This document shows, in pieces, positions 29,465-38,238 of a stretch of DNA of 64,000 bases (positions are counted from its first letter, which is position 1; the number at the start of each line of letters is the position of its first letter). The notes under the pieces were generated by a model. It was not told where the DNA came from. It did no database searches and worked only from the letters and a program-made list of their open reading frames with translations. Made by a program: the position numbers and the translations under genes. Source of the stretch: Ensifer sp. USDA 6670 (GTDB taxonomy: Bacteria > Pseudomonadota > Alphaproteobacteria > Rhizobiales > Rhizobiaceae); the NCBI GenBank assembly GCA_000421085.1, contig ATWE01000013.1, positions 151,322 through 215,321 on the forward strand, written 5' to 3'.

Positions 29465-29716
29465 ATTGGCCTGCGATCCCCTTTTTGCCCGCTTCGGCTC
29501 ATCCCAGAAACCGTGCCGACATTTTTTTTACCATTTGGTATAAGTTTATCATCGATTTTCAGGCGCGAAAGCCTGGGCGACGAGATCTCCTTATACTTTC
29601 ATAGGATCGCTGGTGAGAGTCCAGCGCGAATATACACAGCTGCGTTGGTGCGGTCGGATAAGCCCCTCCCCCTTACGGCCCCCTTGTGGGGAGGGGTCCT
29701 GCGGAAATCCCGCCAA
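29465..29716. promoter_or_regulatory. Promoter region of the nucleoside operon, with operator-like palindrome and repeat
   Basis: The 252-bp gap has no gene. TACCA-TT-TGGTA at 29529-29540 is a perfect 5-bp-arm palindrome about 65 bp before the ATPase start and is the best operator candidate for the importer-salvage operon. Further away, CCCCTCCCC and GGGGAGGGG (29664-29697) form an extragenic hairpin of the kind seen elsewhere in the window. Confidence 0.4.
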
Positions 29717-31951
29717 CTAACGCAGCAGCCTCAATGCGTTGATGGTCACCAGGACAGTCGCGCCGGTATCGGCGAGGATCGCCGGCCAGAGGCCCGTCAT
29801 GCCGGCAATCGTCGTCACCAGGAACACGGCCTTGAGCCCGAGCGCGATCGCGATGTTCTGGTGAATGTTCGCCATCGTCACCCGCGACAGCTTCACCATC
29901 GCCGCGACGTCCGAGACGCGGGCATGGAGGCTGGCGGCGTCTGCCGTTTCCAGCGCCACATCGGTGCCGCCGCCAACGGCGATGCCGACATCGGCCGCCG
30001 CGAGAGCCGGCGCATCGTTGATGCCGTCGCCGACCTTCGCCACGACGAGACCCTCGGCCCTGAGCTTGCTTACGATGCGCTGTTTGTCCTCAGGAAGAAG
30101 CCCGGCATGCGCCTCGATGCCCCCGAGCCTGCCGGCGATCGCCTCGGCTGTCGCCCGGTTGTCGCCGGTGAGCATCACCACGCGCAAACCCTGATCGGCG
30201 AGCGCCCTCAGGCCTGCCTCGGCGTCCGCACGCGGTTCGTCGCGCATGGCAAGCGCTCCGGCTGCCCTCCCGCCGACGACGAGCACGGAGACGGTCTTCC
30301 CCTCCCGCTGCAAGCTCTCGATCTGTGCCGCTTCTTCCGCCGCCAGCGGCGCGCGCTCCCGGGCCGCCTCGGGCGAGCCGAGGAAAAGCTCGACGCCGTC
30401 TGCGGAAGCGGCAACGCCCTTGCCGCCGATGGCCCTGGCGCCTTCGACGGGAAGGACCGCCAACCCATCGGCTTCGGCACGCGACAGGACGGCATGGGCG
30501 AGCGGATGGCTGGATCCCTGTTCGAGCGCAGCGGCGTAGCCGAGGATCTCCGCCTCCGATCTGCCGAAGGCGGCGATGTCTGTCAGCTTCGGCCTGCCTT
30601 CGGTGAGCGTTCCGGTCTTGTCGAAGGCGACGGCTGTGATCCTGCCGAGATTTTCGAGGACGGCGCCGCCCTTGATCAGAAGACCGCGGCGCGCACCTGC
30701 CGAAAGGCTCGCGGCGATCGCGGCCGGCGTGGAGATGACGAGGGCGCAGGGGCAACCGATCAGGAGGAGCGCGAGCCCTTTATAAATCCACTCCTGCCAA
30801 AGGCCGCCGAAGGCGAGCGGCGGGATGACCGCAACCAAAGCCGCGACGAGCACCACGCCCGGCGTGTAATAGCGGGAGAAGCGATCGATGAAGCGCTCCG
30901 TCGGCGCCTTCTTCTCCTGCGCCTCTTCGACAAGCCTGATGACGCGCGCGATGGTATTGTCGGCCGCGGCGGCGGTGACGCGCACACGCAGCGCGCCGTC
31001 ACCATTGACGGTTCCGGCGAAGACATTCGCGCCGGCTTCCTTCAGGACGGGCGTGCTCTCGCCGGTCACCGGCGCCTCGTCGACGCTGCTCTCGCCGGAG
31101 ACGATGACGCCATCGGCGGGGAGTCGGTCGCCGGGACGGACGAGCACGATCGCGCCAGGGGCCAGGCTTTCGGCGGGTACCTCCACCATCCTGCCGTTTT
31201 CTTCGCAAAACGCAGATTTCGGCACGAGCGCCGTCAGCGCCTGAATGCTCGCCCGCGCCTTGCCCGCGGCAACGCCCTCGAGCAGCTCCCCGATCAGGAA
31301 GAGGAAGACGACCATGGCCGCTTCCTCGCCGGCGCCGATGAACACGGCACCGGCCGCCGCAATGGTCATCAGCATCTCGATCGAGAAAGGTGTGCCGGAA
31401 AATGCTGCCATGAGCGCACGTCTCGCGATCGGCACCAGGCCGACGAGCATGGCGAGGGTGAAAATCCAGGGCTCGGTGGCGGGAACGAGTTGGCCGATCG
31501 CATAGGCCGCGGCAAGGGCAACGCCGCAGGCGAGCGTGAGCTTGCCTTTTGCCGTTCGCCACCACGGCAAGGGCGCCGTGAAACGGGAGGACGGCTTCAC
31601 GCCTGCCGAATGGATGCTCGTATGCCCGTGATCGTGCCTCGCTTCGCCCTGCGCAGATTTTTCCGCGGCATGGTCGTGGCCGCAGCAGGCATGCTCGCTC
31701 TGAACCGGCTGCCGGTCCGCCGCAACGTCAAGCGGCGAAAGCCCGTAGCCGAGGCCGCCGACCTTCCGCATCACCTGCGCGCCGATATCGTCGCGCGCCA
31801 CATGCCGGACGGTCATGGTGCCGGCGGCCACCGAGACATTGACGTCCTCGACCCCTGCAACCCGCCTTACGGCCGTGTCGATCTTTGCCGCGCAGGATGC
31901 GCAATCCATCCCCTCGACGCGAAATCTCGTTTCCCGAAATATACCTGTCAT
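29717..31951 (-). CDS. Heavy-metal P1B-type ATPase (Zn/Cd/Pb efflux type)
   Basis: Membrane pump that exports soft divalent metals, 744 aa. An N-terminal HMA domain has the metal site GMDCASC (Cys17, Cys20), followed by a His-rich linker (HACCGHDHAAE and RHDHGHTSIH, residues about 88-120). The core has the membrane metal motif CPC (IGCPCALVIS, about 400), phosphorylation site FDKTGTLTEG (about 440), the GSSHPLAH His-Pro and GDGINDAPAL. The His-rich linker and CPC with the ZntA-like pattern favour Zn/Cd/Pb over Cu. AAGGAG precedes the ATG. It is controlled by the promoter described at 31978. Confidence 0.92.
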   Translation of the reverse strand: MTGIFRETRFRVEGMDCASCAAKIDTAVRRVAGVEDVNVSVAAGTMTVRHVARDDIGAQVMRKVGGLGYGLSPLDVAADRQPVQSEHACCGHDHAAEKSAQGEARHDHGHTSIHSAGVKPSSRFTAPLPWWRTAKGKLTLACGVALAAAYAIGQLVPATEPWIFTLAMLVGLVPIARRALMAAFSGTPFSIEMLMTIAAAGAVFIGAGEEAAMVVFLFLIGELLEGVAAGKARASIQALTALVPKSAFCEENGRMVEVPAESLAPGAIVLVRPGDRLPADGVIVSGESSVDEAPVTGESTPVLKEAGANVFAGTVNGDGALRVRVTAAAADNTIARVIRLVEEAQEKKAPTERFIDRFSRYYTPGVVLVAALVAVIPPLAFGGLWQEWIYKGLALLLIGCPCALVISTPAAIAASLSAGARRGLLIKGGAVLENLGRITAVAFDKTGTLTEGRPKLTDIAAFGRSEAEILGYAAALEQGSSHPLAHAVLSRAEADGLAVLPVEGARAIGGKGVAASADGVELFLGSPEAARERAPLAAEEAAQIESLQREGKTVSVLVVGGRAAGALAMRDEPRADAEAGLRALADQGLRVVMLTGDNRATAEAIAGRLGGIEAHAGLLPEDKQRIVSKLRAEGLVVAKVGDGINDAPALAAADVGIAVGGGTDVALETADAASLHARVSDVAAMVKLSRVTMANIHQNIAIALGLKAVFLVTTIAGMTGLWPAILADTGATVLVTINALRLLR

Positions 31952-31977
31952 TCCATGCTCCTTACGAAACCGGAAGA

Positions 31978-32008
31978 AGGCTAAGTCCTCTAGCGGCTAG
32001 AGGTTCAA
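31978..32008 (-). promoter_or_regulatory. MerR-family type promoter of the metal ATPase
   Basis: On the minus strand, -35 TTGAAC (32003-32008) and -10 TAGCCT (31978-31983) are separated by 19 bp, too long for normal sigma-70 use. The spacer region holds the perfect palindrome CCTCTAG-CGG-CTAGAGG in plus-strand reading (31987-32003). That is the layout of ZntR/CueR/MerR-activated promoters. No merR-type gene is in the window, so the activator would act from elsewhere. Confidence 0.7.
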
Positions 32009-32059
32009 GAGCGAAAATGTGAAGGACAAACTTCCGACTTTTACGCGGTTAGCGCCTAC

Positions 32060-32168
32060 TGCATGTTTCCTTTAATCGTATCCGATTAAAGGACAAAAAC
32101 ATGCAGCAGATCAAAGTGATCTAACGCACTTCCGGACGGAAAACCGTTACACACTTTTCCTGGAAGTA
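32060..32168. repeat. Intergenic repeat element with long inverted arms
   Basis: TGCATGTTT...CCTTTAATCG (32060-32078) pairs with CGATTAAAGG...AAAACATGCA (32083-32105). It is followed by GATCAAAGTGATC (about 32109-32121) and a CGGAAAACCGTT...TTTTCCTG segment (32138-32161) that recurs at 60421-60446. This looks like a rhizobial multi-copy intergenic repeat and not a promoter. Confidence 0.6.
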
Positions 32169-32187
32169 CTCTAACCCCGACTACGCT

Positions 32188-33477
32188 CTACCCGGCATTC
32201 GCCGCGAGCTTGCGCACCGGCTGCGCCCCGTCGGTGAACAATTCCGGCATCAGATCGGCCAGGCGGACGACCTTGCCCGTACGCGAACTCTGAAGCGCCG
32301 CAATGCCGCAAAGGACCGACATGGCGCCGGCCCGCGCGCCTGCACGCTGTCCCAGCGGATCCTTCGCATTCGGCTCGAAGAGCGTATTCCGCAGCCGATC
32401 GTCGCCGCCATAGTGCCCGCCGGGAAAATGCGGCACCGTGATCCGCTCCATCGCCGGCTTGCCCTTCGGAAAGTTACGGACGAGCAGGATCACGTCCTCA
32501 GGCGGCATCTCCCAGGGCTGGTCCTCGTACTGGCGAAGCTCGATCCTGCCCTTCGTACCGTTGAAGGCGATGTGATGGCCCTCGATCGGCTGGAAGGTAT
32601 TGAGCGAATAGGACACGTGGACGTCGTTGCGGTAGCGGATATTCGCGACCATCGTATCGGGGATGTCGATGTCCTCGCGGAAGACGCAGCCGTCGCGGAA
32701 ATAGCCGTCGATTTCGGAAGGTTCCTCATAGAGCGAGTCGAGAAACGGATCGGCTTCGAGATCGAGGTAGAAGTCGCACTCGCTCTTGTGAGGACAGAGC
32801 TTGCAGCGCGGCCCGCGGAACGGTCCCTTGCGGCCGTACATCTGCAGGTCGGCAAAGGCGCTGACCGCGTCCGGATCGCTGTCGAGATACCAGTTCAGGA
32901 GATCGAAATGGTGTGTCGCCTTATGCACGAAGAGGCTGCCCGAGCGTTCCGCATAGCCGTGCCAGCGGCGGAAATAATCGGCGCCGTGGCGCGTATCGAG
33001 ATACCAGTGGAAGTCGACCGAGGTGACGCGGCCGATCTCGCCGGCATTGAGGAGTTCCTTGATGCGTGCTGCGGTCGGCGCGAAGCGGTAGTTGAAGGAA
33101 ACGTCCACCCGCCGCCCGGTCCGCTTCTCCGCGTCGAGAATGCGGCGGATCTTCTCGACCGTGGTCGACATCGGCTTTTCGGTGATGACGTCGGCGCCGG
33201 ACTCCAATGCGCGCACGACGATTTCGTCATGCGTGTCGTCCGGGGTGCAGACGATGACGAGATCGGGGCGGGTTTCGGCAAGCATCGTATCGACATTGCC
33301 GTAAACAGGCGCATTGGTTGCGATCATCGTGCGGGCGCGCTCGGCCCGCAGCGCGTTCGTATCGGCAATGGCGACGAGATCGACGAGGCCGCGCCAGCCG
33401 GCCAGAAGATCCCTGCCCCACATGGTGGTTCCGCGGTTGCCGGTGCCGACCAGCGCAAAGCGACGCTTGTTGTCCAT
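32188..33477 (-). CDS. Gfo/Idh/MocA-family oxidoreductase with a Cys cluster
   Basis: NAD(P)-dependent sugar-type dehydrogenase, 429 aa. The N-terminal Rossmann motif is FALVGTGNRGTTMWG; the family EKP motif appears as VITEKPMSTT near residue 95. Between residues about 210 and 225 there is an unusual Cys set, CKLCPHKSEC, in an insert not seen in small family members; it could bind a metal or cluster. ATG 33477 has GAGG seven bases upstream; a second ATG directly before it is possible. It is the last gene of the minus-strand catabolic operon. The substrate is unknown. Confidence 0.85.
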   Translation of the reverse strand: MDNKRRFALVGTGNRGTTMWGRDLLAGWRGLVDLVAIADTNALRAERARTMIATNAPVYGNVDTMLAETRPDLVIVCTPDDTHDEIVVRALESGADVITEKPMSTTVEKIRRILDAEKRTGRRVDVSFNYRFAPTAARIKELLNAGEIGRVTSVDFHWYLDTRHGADYFRRWHGYAERSGSLFVHKATHHFDLLNWYLDSDPDAVSAFADLQMYGRKGPFRGPRCKLCPHKSECDFYLDLEADPFLDSLYEEPSEIDGYFRDGCVFREDIDIPDTMVANIRYRNDVHVSYSLNTFQPIEGHHIAFNGTKGRIELRQYEDQPWEMPPEDVILLVRNFPKGKPAMERITVPHFPGGHYGGDDRLRNTLFEPNAKDPLGQRAGARAGAMSVLCGIAALQSSRTGKVVRLADLMPELFTDGAQPVRKLAANAG

Positions 33478-33533
33478 CATGTCCTCACGCAATCTCTGTC
33501 ATATCTTTTTAGAAAACATCCTGCCCCAGCATA

Positions 33534-34358
33534 TCAGCAGCAATTCCGGTAGCGTTCCACACAGGTCGCTATCACCTCCTCGGCCGGGCGCCTCCACCAG
33601 TTGTCTGCGGAGAAGATCTCGACCTCCTGCGCTCCGTGGAAGCCGGCCGCCTCGATCCGCCGCCGGATGCCCTTGAGATCGATGACGCCGTCGCCCATCA
33701 TGCCGCGATCCGTCAGCATGTCCTTCGTGGGCACGAGCCAATCGCAGATGTGGTGGGCGAGGATCGCCTTCATCCGGCCCGCTCGCGCGATCTGCTCGTC
33801 GAGATCGGGGTCCCACCAGACGTGATAGACGTCGATCGCCACGCCGACGCCCGGGCCAAGGGTCTCGCAGATGTCGAGAGCCTGGCCGAGCGTGTTCACG
33901 CAGGCGCGGTCGGCGGCATACATCGGATGCAGCGGCTCGATCGCAAGCGGCACGCCGGCCGCGCGCGCATGCGGCAGCACCGCCGCAATACCTTCCAAAA
34001 CCATACGGCGTGCCGCATCGATGTTCTTCGAGCCGCCCGGCAGACCGCCGACGACCAGCACCAGACAGTCGGCGCCGAGTTCCGCTGCCTCGTCCACCGC
34101 GCGCCTGTTGTCATCGATCGCCTTCTCTCTGCCTAGCGCGTCCGGCGCAGGAAAGAAGCCGCCGCGGCAGAGCCCGGTCAGCTTCAGCCCGTTGGAGCGG
34201 ACGATACGCGCAGCCTCGTCGAGGCCGATCGCCGCCACCTGGTCGCGCCAGGGCGCGATCGCCCTAATGCCCTGCTGCAGACAGACATCCACGGCTTCGG
34301 CGAAACCGCATTGCTCCCGGATCGTCGCCAGATTGATGGAAAGCCCCTCGACCAGCAT
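33534..34358 (-). CDS. Sugar phosphate isomerase/epimerase-like TIM-barrel protein
   Basis: A 274-aa member of the xylose-isomerase-like TIM-barrel (AP-endonuclease-2) family. Visible family parts: LCRGGFFPA near residue 60, VLVVGGLPGGSKNID, PLAIEPLHPMYAADRACVNTL with the metal Glu, GVAIDVYHVWWDPD with the metal Asp and His, ILAHHICDW, and the C-terminal GAQEVEIFS with a metal Glu. The ATG follows a strong GGAGGAG site; the longer frame is a shadow of the next gene. Such proteins isomerise or epimerise keto-sugars or keto-inositols. Confidence 0.83.
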   Translation of the reverse strand: MLVEGLSINLATIREQCGFAEAVDVCLQQGIRAIAPWRDQVAAIGLDEAARIVRSNGLKLTGLCRGGFFPAPDALGREKAIDDNRRAVDEAAELGADCLVLVVGGLPGGSKNIDAARRMVLEGIAAVLPHARAAGVPLAIEPLHPMYAADRACVNTLGQALDICETLGPGVGVAIDVYHVWWDPDLDEQIARAGRMKAILAHHICDWLVPTKDMLTDRGMMGDGVIDLKGIRRRIEAAGFHGAQEVEIFSADNWWRRPAEEVIATCVERYRNCC

Positions 34359-34375
34359 GTGTTCTCCTCCCGATT

Positions 34376-35791
34376 CTAGGACACCATCGCCGCCCAGTCC
34401 GGCTCGACGGATGAGCCGAGGCCGACGGACCGCAAGACAGTGGAAAAGGTGATTTCGCCGCCCCGGATCGCCAGCCGCGCCCGCCCGGAAGCTCTTTCGT
34501 AGAGATCGCCGTGATGAGCGAGATAGGCGGACTGCTCCGCCGCCGGGGCGCCGGCCATGCCGGCGACATAATGGTGGCCGTTGCGTTCGACGTGGCCGGC
34601 GCCGACAAGTGCTGCCAGCACGAGGTCCTGCTGGAGCGCCAGGCCCGACTGCGTCGTCAGGTCCTCGGCGGACATGAAATAGCGTGCGGTCCCGGCCTCG
34701 GCGTTCCACATCTCCACGCGAGCGCGGTTGACGAGTGCCCGGTAGAAGCCTTTGCAGGACTTCGAGGAGATGCCGGCATAACCGAGCGCGCGGGCACGGA
34801 GAAATGCGCCGATATCGCCGTCGGACTCGTCGATCTCCAGCGGCATCCGCCGGGCGACCTCAGTGACCGGTTTCGACAGCGCCTCGGCGCGAGCGATCGG
34901 CTGCTCGAAGAAGAGCACCGAGGCGCGCAATTTTTCGAGACGCGGCTCTTCGGCAATCCGTTCGAGAAGATCGTCAACGGCATCGGCATTTTCGAATTGT
35001 TCGTTGCCGTCGAGCGTCACTCGGTACGCATCGACGCCCTGGTCGAGCACCGCGGCGATTGCGAGCAGACGCTGGGTGTCCTCAGCCGGACGTCCCGAAA
35101 CCTTGATCTTGAAATAGCGGTGGCCATAGGCGGCGATGACCTCTTCCAGCGTCTGCGGCAATCCGTCCTCCAGCCGCTGCCCGGGCGCGAGATCGGCCGC
35201 CGTCAGCGCGTCTGCAAGGCCGATCGTGTGGCGAACGGCCAGCCTCGGGGCGGGCTCGAGGCGCGACAGGAACAGCGCAAGGTCGAAGCCTGCCAGATCG
35301 GGCGCGGTGGCGCCGGTGATGCCCGGCAGATTGCCTCTGACCGCCTCGGCCGCGCTTGCTGCGGTCATGCGGCACAGCGCGTCGAGGATGGCACGGTCAA
35401 GAAGCGCCAGGCCGTAGGAGGCGACAAGGGCTGGCAGACCATGCCCGGCTGCCGCCCGGTGGTGATCACCCTCGGCAGCCGCATGCAGTCCAAAGGAGGT
35501 CTGCGCCCGCAGCGATGTCAGTCCTTCGATCGCCAGCCGCAAGGAGGCACGAAGCTGCTCGACATTATCCTCCGGCGAAAGGCCCGGGTTCTTGTCGAAC
35601 CATTTCGGCATCATCATCTCGGCCGACCAGCCGATGGCGGACCGGCCGCGCAAGTCCTCTACCCGCACCCGGACGAAGGCCTGCGGCGCGCTCGTAACGC
35701 GCGCCGACCCGAAACGGAAGGGAAAGCGGAATTCGACCGGCCGCTCGAAAACCTCCGCTTCGGCCAGTTTGACGCGCGGGGCTTCCGTCAT
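34376..35791 (-). CDS. Enolase-superfamily protein (mandelate racemase/muconate lactonizing type)
   Basis: A 471-aa enolase-superfamily protein, longer than most MR/MLE members (about 370-400 aa). The KxK-like pair is in YFKIKVSG (about residue 235), the metal ligands follow in LDGNEQF (Asp, about 270) and FFEQPI (Glu), then EIDESDGDI. The N-terminal capping domain contains a Rossmann-free alpha/beta stretch with GRSAIGWSAEMMMPKWF. It is probably a sugar-acid dehydratase, epimerase or similar; the substrate is not readable. It lies 10 bp after the DUF993 gene in the catabolic operon. Confidence 0.8.
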   Translation of the reverse strand: MTEAPRVKLAEAEVFERPVEFRFPFRFGSARVTSAPQAFVRVRVEDLRGRSAIGWSAEMMMPKWFDKNPGLSPEDNVEQLRASLRLAIEGLTSLRAQTSFGLHAAAEGDHHRAAAGHGLPALVASYGLALLDRAILDALCRMTAASAAEAVRGNLPGITGATAPDLAGFDLALFLSRLEPAPRLAVRHTIGLADALTAADLAPGQRLEDGLPQTLEEVIAAYGHRYFKIKVSGRPAEDTQRLLAIAAVLDQGVDAYRVTLDGNEQFENADAVDDLLERIAEEPRLEKLRASVLFFEQPIARAEALSKPVTEVARRMPLEIDESDGDIGAFLRARALGYAGISSKSCKGFYRALVNRARVEMWNAEAGTARYFMSAEDLTTQSGLALQQDLVLAALVGAGHVERNGHHYVAGMAGAPAAEQSAYLAHHGDLYERASGRARLAIRGGEITFSTVLRSVGLGSSVEPDWAAMVS

Positions 35792-35801
35792 CGCAAAGGC
35801 C

Positions 35802-36965
35802 TCACTCGACGCCGTGCATGGCGAGCACGCGCCGCATGCGCGCGGTCGCCAGCTCCGGATCGGCCAGAACGCCGGCCTTGTCCGCCAGGCGGAAAAGCTC
35901 GGCGAGATGGACGAGCGATCGGGCGCTCTGCTGCCCGCCGATCATGACGAAATGGTCCTGTAGACCGTTCAGATAAGCGAGGAAGACGACGCCGGTCTTG
36001 TAGAAACGCGTCGGCGACTTGAAGATGTGGCGCGAGAGCGGCACCGTCGGTTCCAGCAATTCGAAGAATTCGCCGTTCCGCCCGCTACCCAGCGCTTCCA
36101 GCGCCGCCGAAGCCACCGGCGCGATGGCATCGAAGATGCCGAGCAGCGCGTCCGAATGCCCTTCCTCGTCGCCGGCGATGAGTTCGGCATAATTGAAGTC
36201 GTCGCCGGTATACATGCGCACGCCTTTCGGCAGTTGCCGCCGCATCACGATCTCCTTCTCCTTGGAAAGGAGCGAAATCTTGATGCCGTCGACTTTGGCG
36301 GCGTGCGCCCCGAGGACGTCGAGGCAGGTCTTCATCGCCGCCATGTGGTCGACATTGCCCCAGTAGCCTTCGAGCGCCGGATCGAACATCTCGCCGAGCC
36401 AATGGATGATCACCGGCTCCTTCACCTGCGAAAGAACGCGGTCATAGACGCGGATATAATCCTCCGGCCCCTTTGCCGCGGCGGCAAGAGCCCGGCTCGC
36501 CATCAGGATGATCCGGCCCCCTTCTGCCTCGATCGCCTCGATCTGACTCTCATAGGCGGCGAGAATGTCGTCGATCGACACGTCCGGCCCCGGCGCCAGA
36601 TGGTCGGTGCCGGCGCCGCACGCGATCAGCGCGCCCGAGCGGCCGCGCGCTTCGGCAAGCGAGCGGCGGATGAGTTCGCGCGCTTCCGGCCAGCCGAGGC
36701 CCATGCCGCGCTGGGCGGTATCCATCGATTCGGCGACGCCGAGACCGAGGTCCCAGAGGCGGTGACGGAAGGCGAGCGTGCGCTCCCAGTCTATCGCCGG
36801 CGCCAGCCACGGATCGTTGTCGGCGAGCGGATCGGCGACCACATGGGCGGCGGCGAAGGCGACCCTGGAAAAGGCATTGGCGTCGCGCCTGTTGAAAGGC
36901 ACCGGCCGGCCTATGAGGTCGTAGCGGGCAAGCCTGCCTTCGATTGGAAGATCGATGCTGACCAT
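35802..36965 (-). CDS. DUF993 family protein (DapA-like TIM barrel)
   Basis: A 387-aa protein that I recognise as the DUF993 family, distantly related to dihydrodipicolinate synthase/aldolases. Visible parts are AQRGMGLGWPEARELIRRSLAEARG, LIACGAGTDHLAP, and VIIHWLGEMFDPALEGYWG followed by VDGIKISLLSKEKEI, in which the Lys of GIKISL could be the Schiff-base residue as in DapA. If it is an aldolase it would cleave a keto-acid or keto-sugar intermediate. The gene starts 3 bp after the oxidoreductase stop. Confidence 0.78.
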   Translation of the reverse strand: MVSIDLPIEGRLARYDLIGRPVPFNRRDANAFSRVAFAAAHVVADPLADNDPWLAPAIDWERTLAFRHRLWDLGLGVAESMDTAQRGMGLGWPEARELIRRSLAEARGRSGALIACGAGTDHLAPGPDVSIDDILAAYESQIEAIEAEGGRIILMASRALAAAAKGPEDYIRVYDRVLSQVKEPVIIHWLGEMFDPALEGYWGNVDHMAAMKTCLDVLGAHAAKVDGIKISLLSKEKEIVMRRQLPKGVRMYTGDDFNYAELIAGDEEGHSDALLGIFDAIAPVASAALEALGSGRNGEFFELLEPTVPLSRHIFKSPTRFYKTGVVFLAYLNGLQDHFVMIGGQQSARSLVHLAELFRLADKAGVLADPELATARMRRVLAMHGVE

Positions 36966-36968
36966 GGT

Positions 36969-38117
36969 TCAGAGCTCCAATTGCGGAACGTCGAGCCAGC
37001 GGCGCTCCGCCCAGGATTTGAGGCCGAGTTCCGCAAGCTGCACGCCCTTGGCGCCGGCCTCGAGCCCATAGGGCCAGGGGCCGTCTTCCGCGACGTGGCG
37101 CAGGAACATTTCCCATTGCGCCTTGAAGCCGTTGTCGAAGGCCTGCGTATCCGGCACCTCGTCCCATGTCCTGTAGAAGTCGATCGTCTGCGGCTGATCG
37201 GGATTCCAGACGGGTTTCGGGGTATTGACGCGGTGCTGCGTCCAGCATTTGGTGAGCCCGGCGACAGCGGAACCATGGGTTCCGTCCACCTGAAACGTCA
37301 CCAGATCGTCGCGCCGCACGCGCACCGCCCAGGAGGAGTTGATATGCGCGACGATGCCGCCTTCGAGTTCGAAGGTGGCATAGGCCGCGTCGTCCGTGTC
37401 GCAGTCGTAGGCGCGGCCCTGTTCGTCGATGCGGCTTGGGATATGGGTCGCGCCGAGGCAGGAGACCGCCTTCACTTCCCCGAAGAGATTGTCGAGCACG
37501 TAGCGCCAGTGGCAGAGCATGTCGAGGATGATGCCGCCGCCGTCCTTTTTCCGGTAGTTCCATGAGGGCCGCTGGGCCGGAACGCCCCAATCGCCTTCGA
37601 ACACCCAGTAGCCGAACTCGCCGCGCACCGAGAGGATCTTGCCGAAGAAGCCTGAATCCCTCAGCAGGGCCAGCTTGCGAAGGCCCGGCAGGAACAGCTT
37701 GTCCTGCACGACCCCATGCTTGAGCCCGGAGGCGCGCGCCTTCCGCGCCAGTTTGACCGCCGTCCTCAGATCATCGGAGATCGGCTTCTCGCAATAGACG
37801 TGCTTTCCGGCGTCAAGCGCGCGGCCGATGAGCTCGGCACGCATCAGCGTCGTGCCGGCATCAAAGAAGATCTGGTCGTTCGGGTCGGCAAGCGCCGCGT
37901 CGAGATCGGTCGACCAGCGGGCGATATCATGGCGCTTGGCCAATTGCTCCATCTTGTCGCGGTTGCGACCGACGATGATCGGATCGATCTCCAGCCTTTC
38001 GCCCGACTGGAGCATGATCCCGCCCTGATCGCGGATGGCCAGGATCGAGCGCACCAGATGCTGGTTGTATCCCATGCGGCCGGTGACGCCGTGCAATATT
38101 ATACCCAAACGCGGCAT
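36969..38117 (-). CDS. Gfo/Idh/MocA-family oxidoreductase
   Basis: First gene of the minus-strand catabolic operon, 382 aa. The N-terminus (MPRLGIILHGVTGRMGYNQHLVRSI) is a Rossmann fold with a variant glycine motif; CEKPISDDL near residue 115 is the EKP motif. The C-terminal domain has the family pattern DMLCHWRYVLDNLFGEVK. A candidate TetR-family operator and promoter lie 51-97 bp upstream. It probably oxidises a polyol, sugar or sugar derivative with NAD(P). Confidence 0.87.
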   Translation of the reverse strand: MPRLGIILHGVTGRMGYNQHLVRSILAIRDQGGIMLQSGERLEIDPIIVGRNRDKMEQLAKRHDIARWSTDLDAALADPNDQIFFDAGTTLMRAELIGRALDAGKHVYCEKPISDDLRTAVKLARKARASGLKHGVVQDKLFLPGLRKLALLRDSGFFGKILSVRGEFGYWVFEGDWGVPAQRPSWNYRKKDGGGIILDMLCHWRYVLDNLFGEVKAVSCLGATHIPSRIDEQGRAYDCDTDDAAYATFELEGGIVAHINSSWAVRVRRDDLVTFQVDGTHGSAVAGLTKCWTQHRVNTPKPVWNPDQPQTIDFYRTWDEVPDTQAFDNGFKAQWEMFLRHVAEDGPWPYGLEAGAKGVQLAELGLKSWAERRWLDVPQLEL

Positions 38118-38167
38118 GCCGTTCCTCCCTGAGAGGCCCGTGAGGGAAAAACCAGCCCTCCCAAGCC

Positions 38168-38214
38168 AGTAACTAATCGGTTACTTTGTGACAGAGGAGA
38201 ATCGCACTTGTCAA
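38168..38214 (-). promoter_or_regulatory. Promoter and TetR-type operator of the catabolic operon
   Basis: On the minus strand, TTGACA (38209-38214), a 17-bp spacer and a weak -10 TCACAA (38186-38191) are followed at once by the palindrome AGTAAC-N6-GTTACT (38168-38185). Fourteen of 18 bases match the site at 39040-39057 in the same orientation and the same place relative to the -10. The tetR gene lies directly upstream. A repressor bound here would cover the start of transcription. Confidence 0.65.
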
Positions 38215-38238
38215 CAAAAAAAACGACATGTGCCCGGA

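Noticed and set aside
28928..31984. A 1018-codon open frame on the plus strand
   Set aside because: It lies antisense to the metal ATPase and to the end of the nucleoside ATPase, both of which have full catalytic motifs. Its product has low-complexity Arg/Gly/Asp-rich sequence typical of antisense frames in GC-rich DNA.
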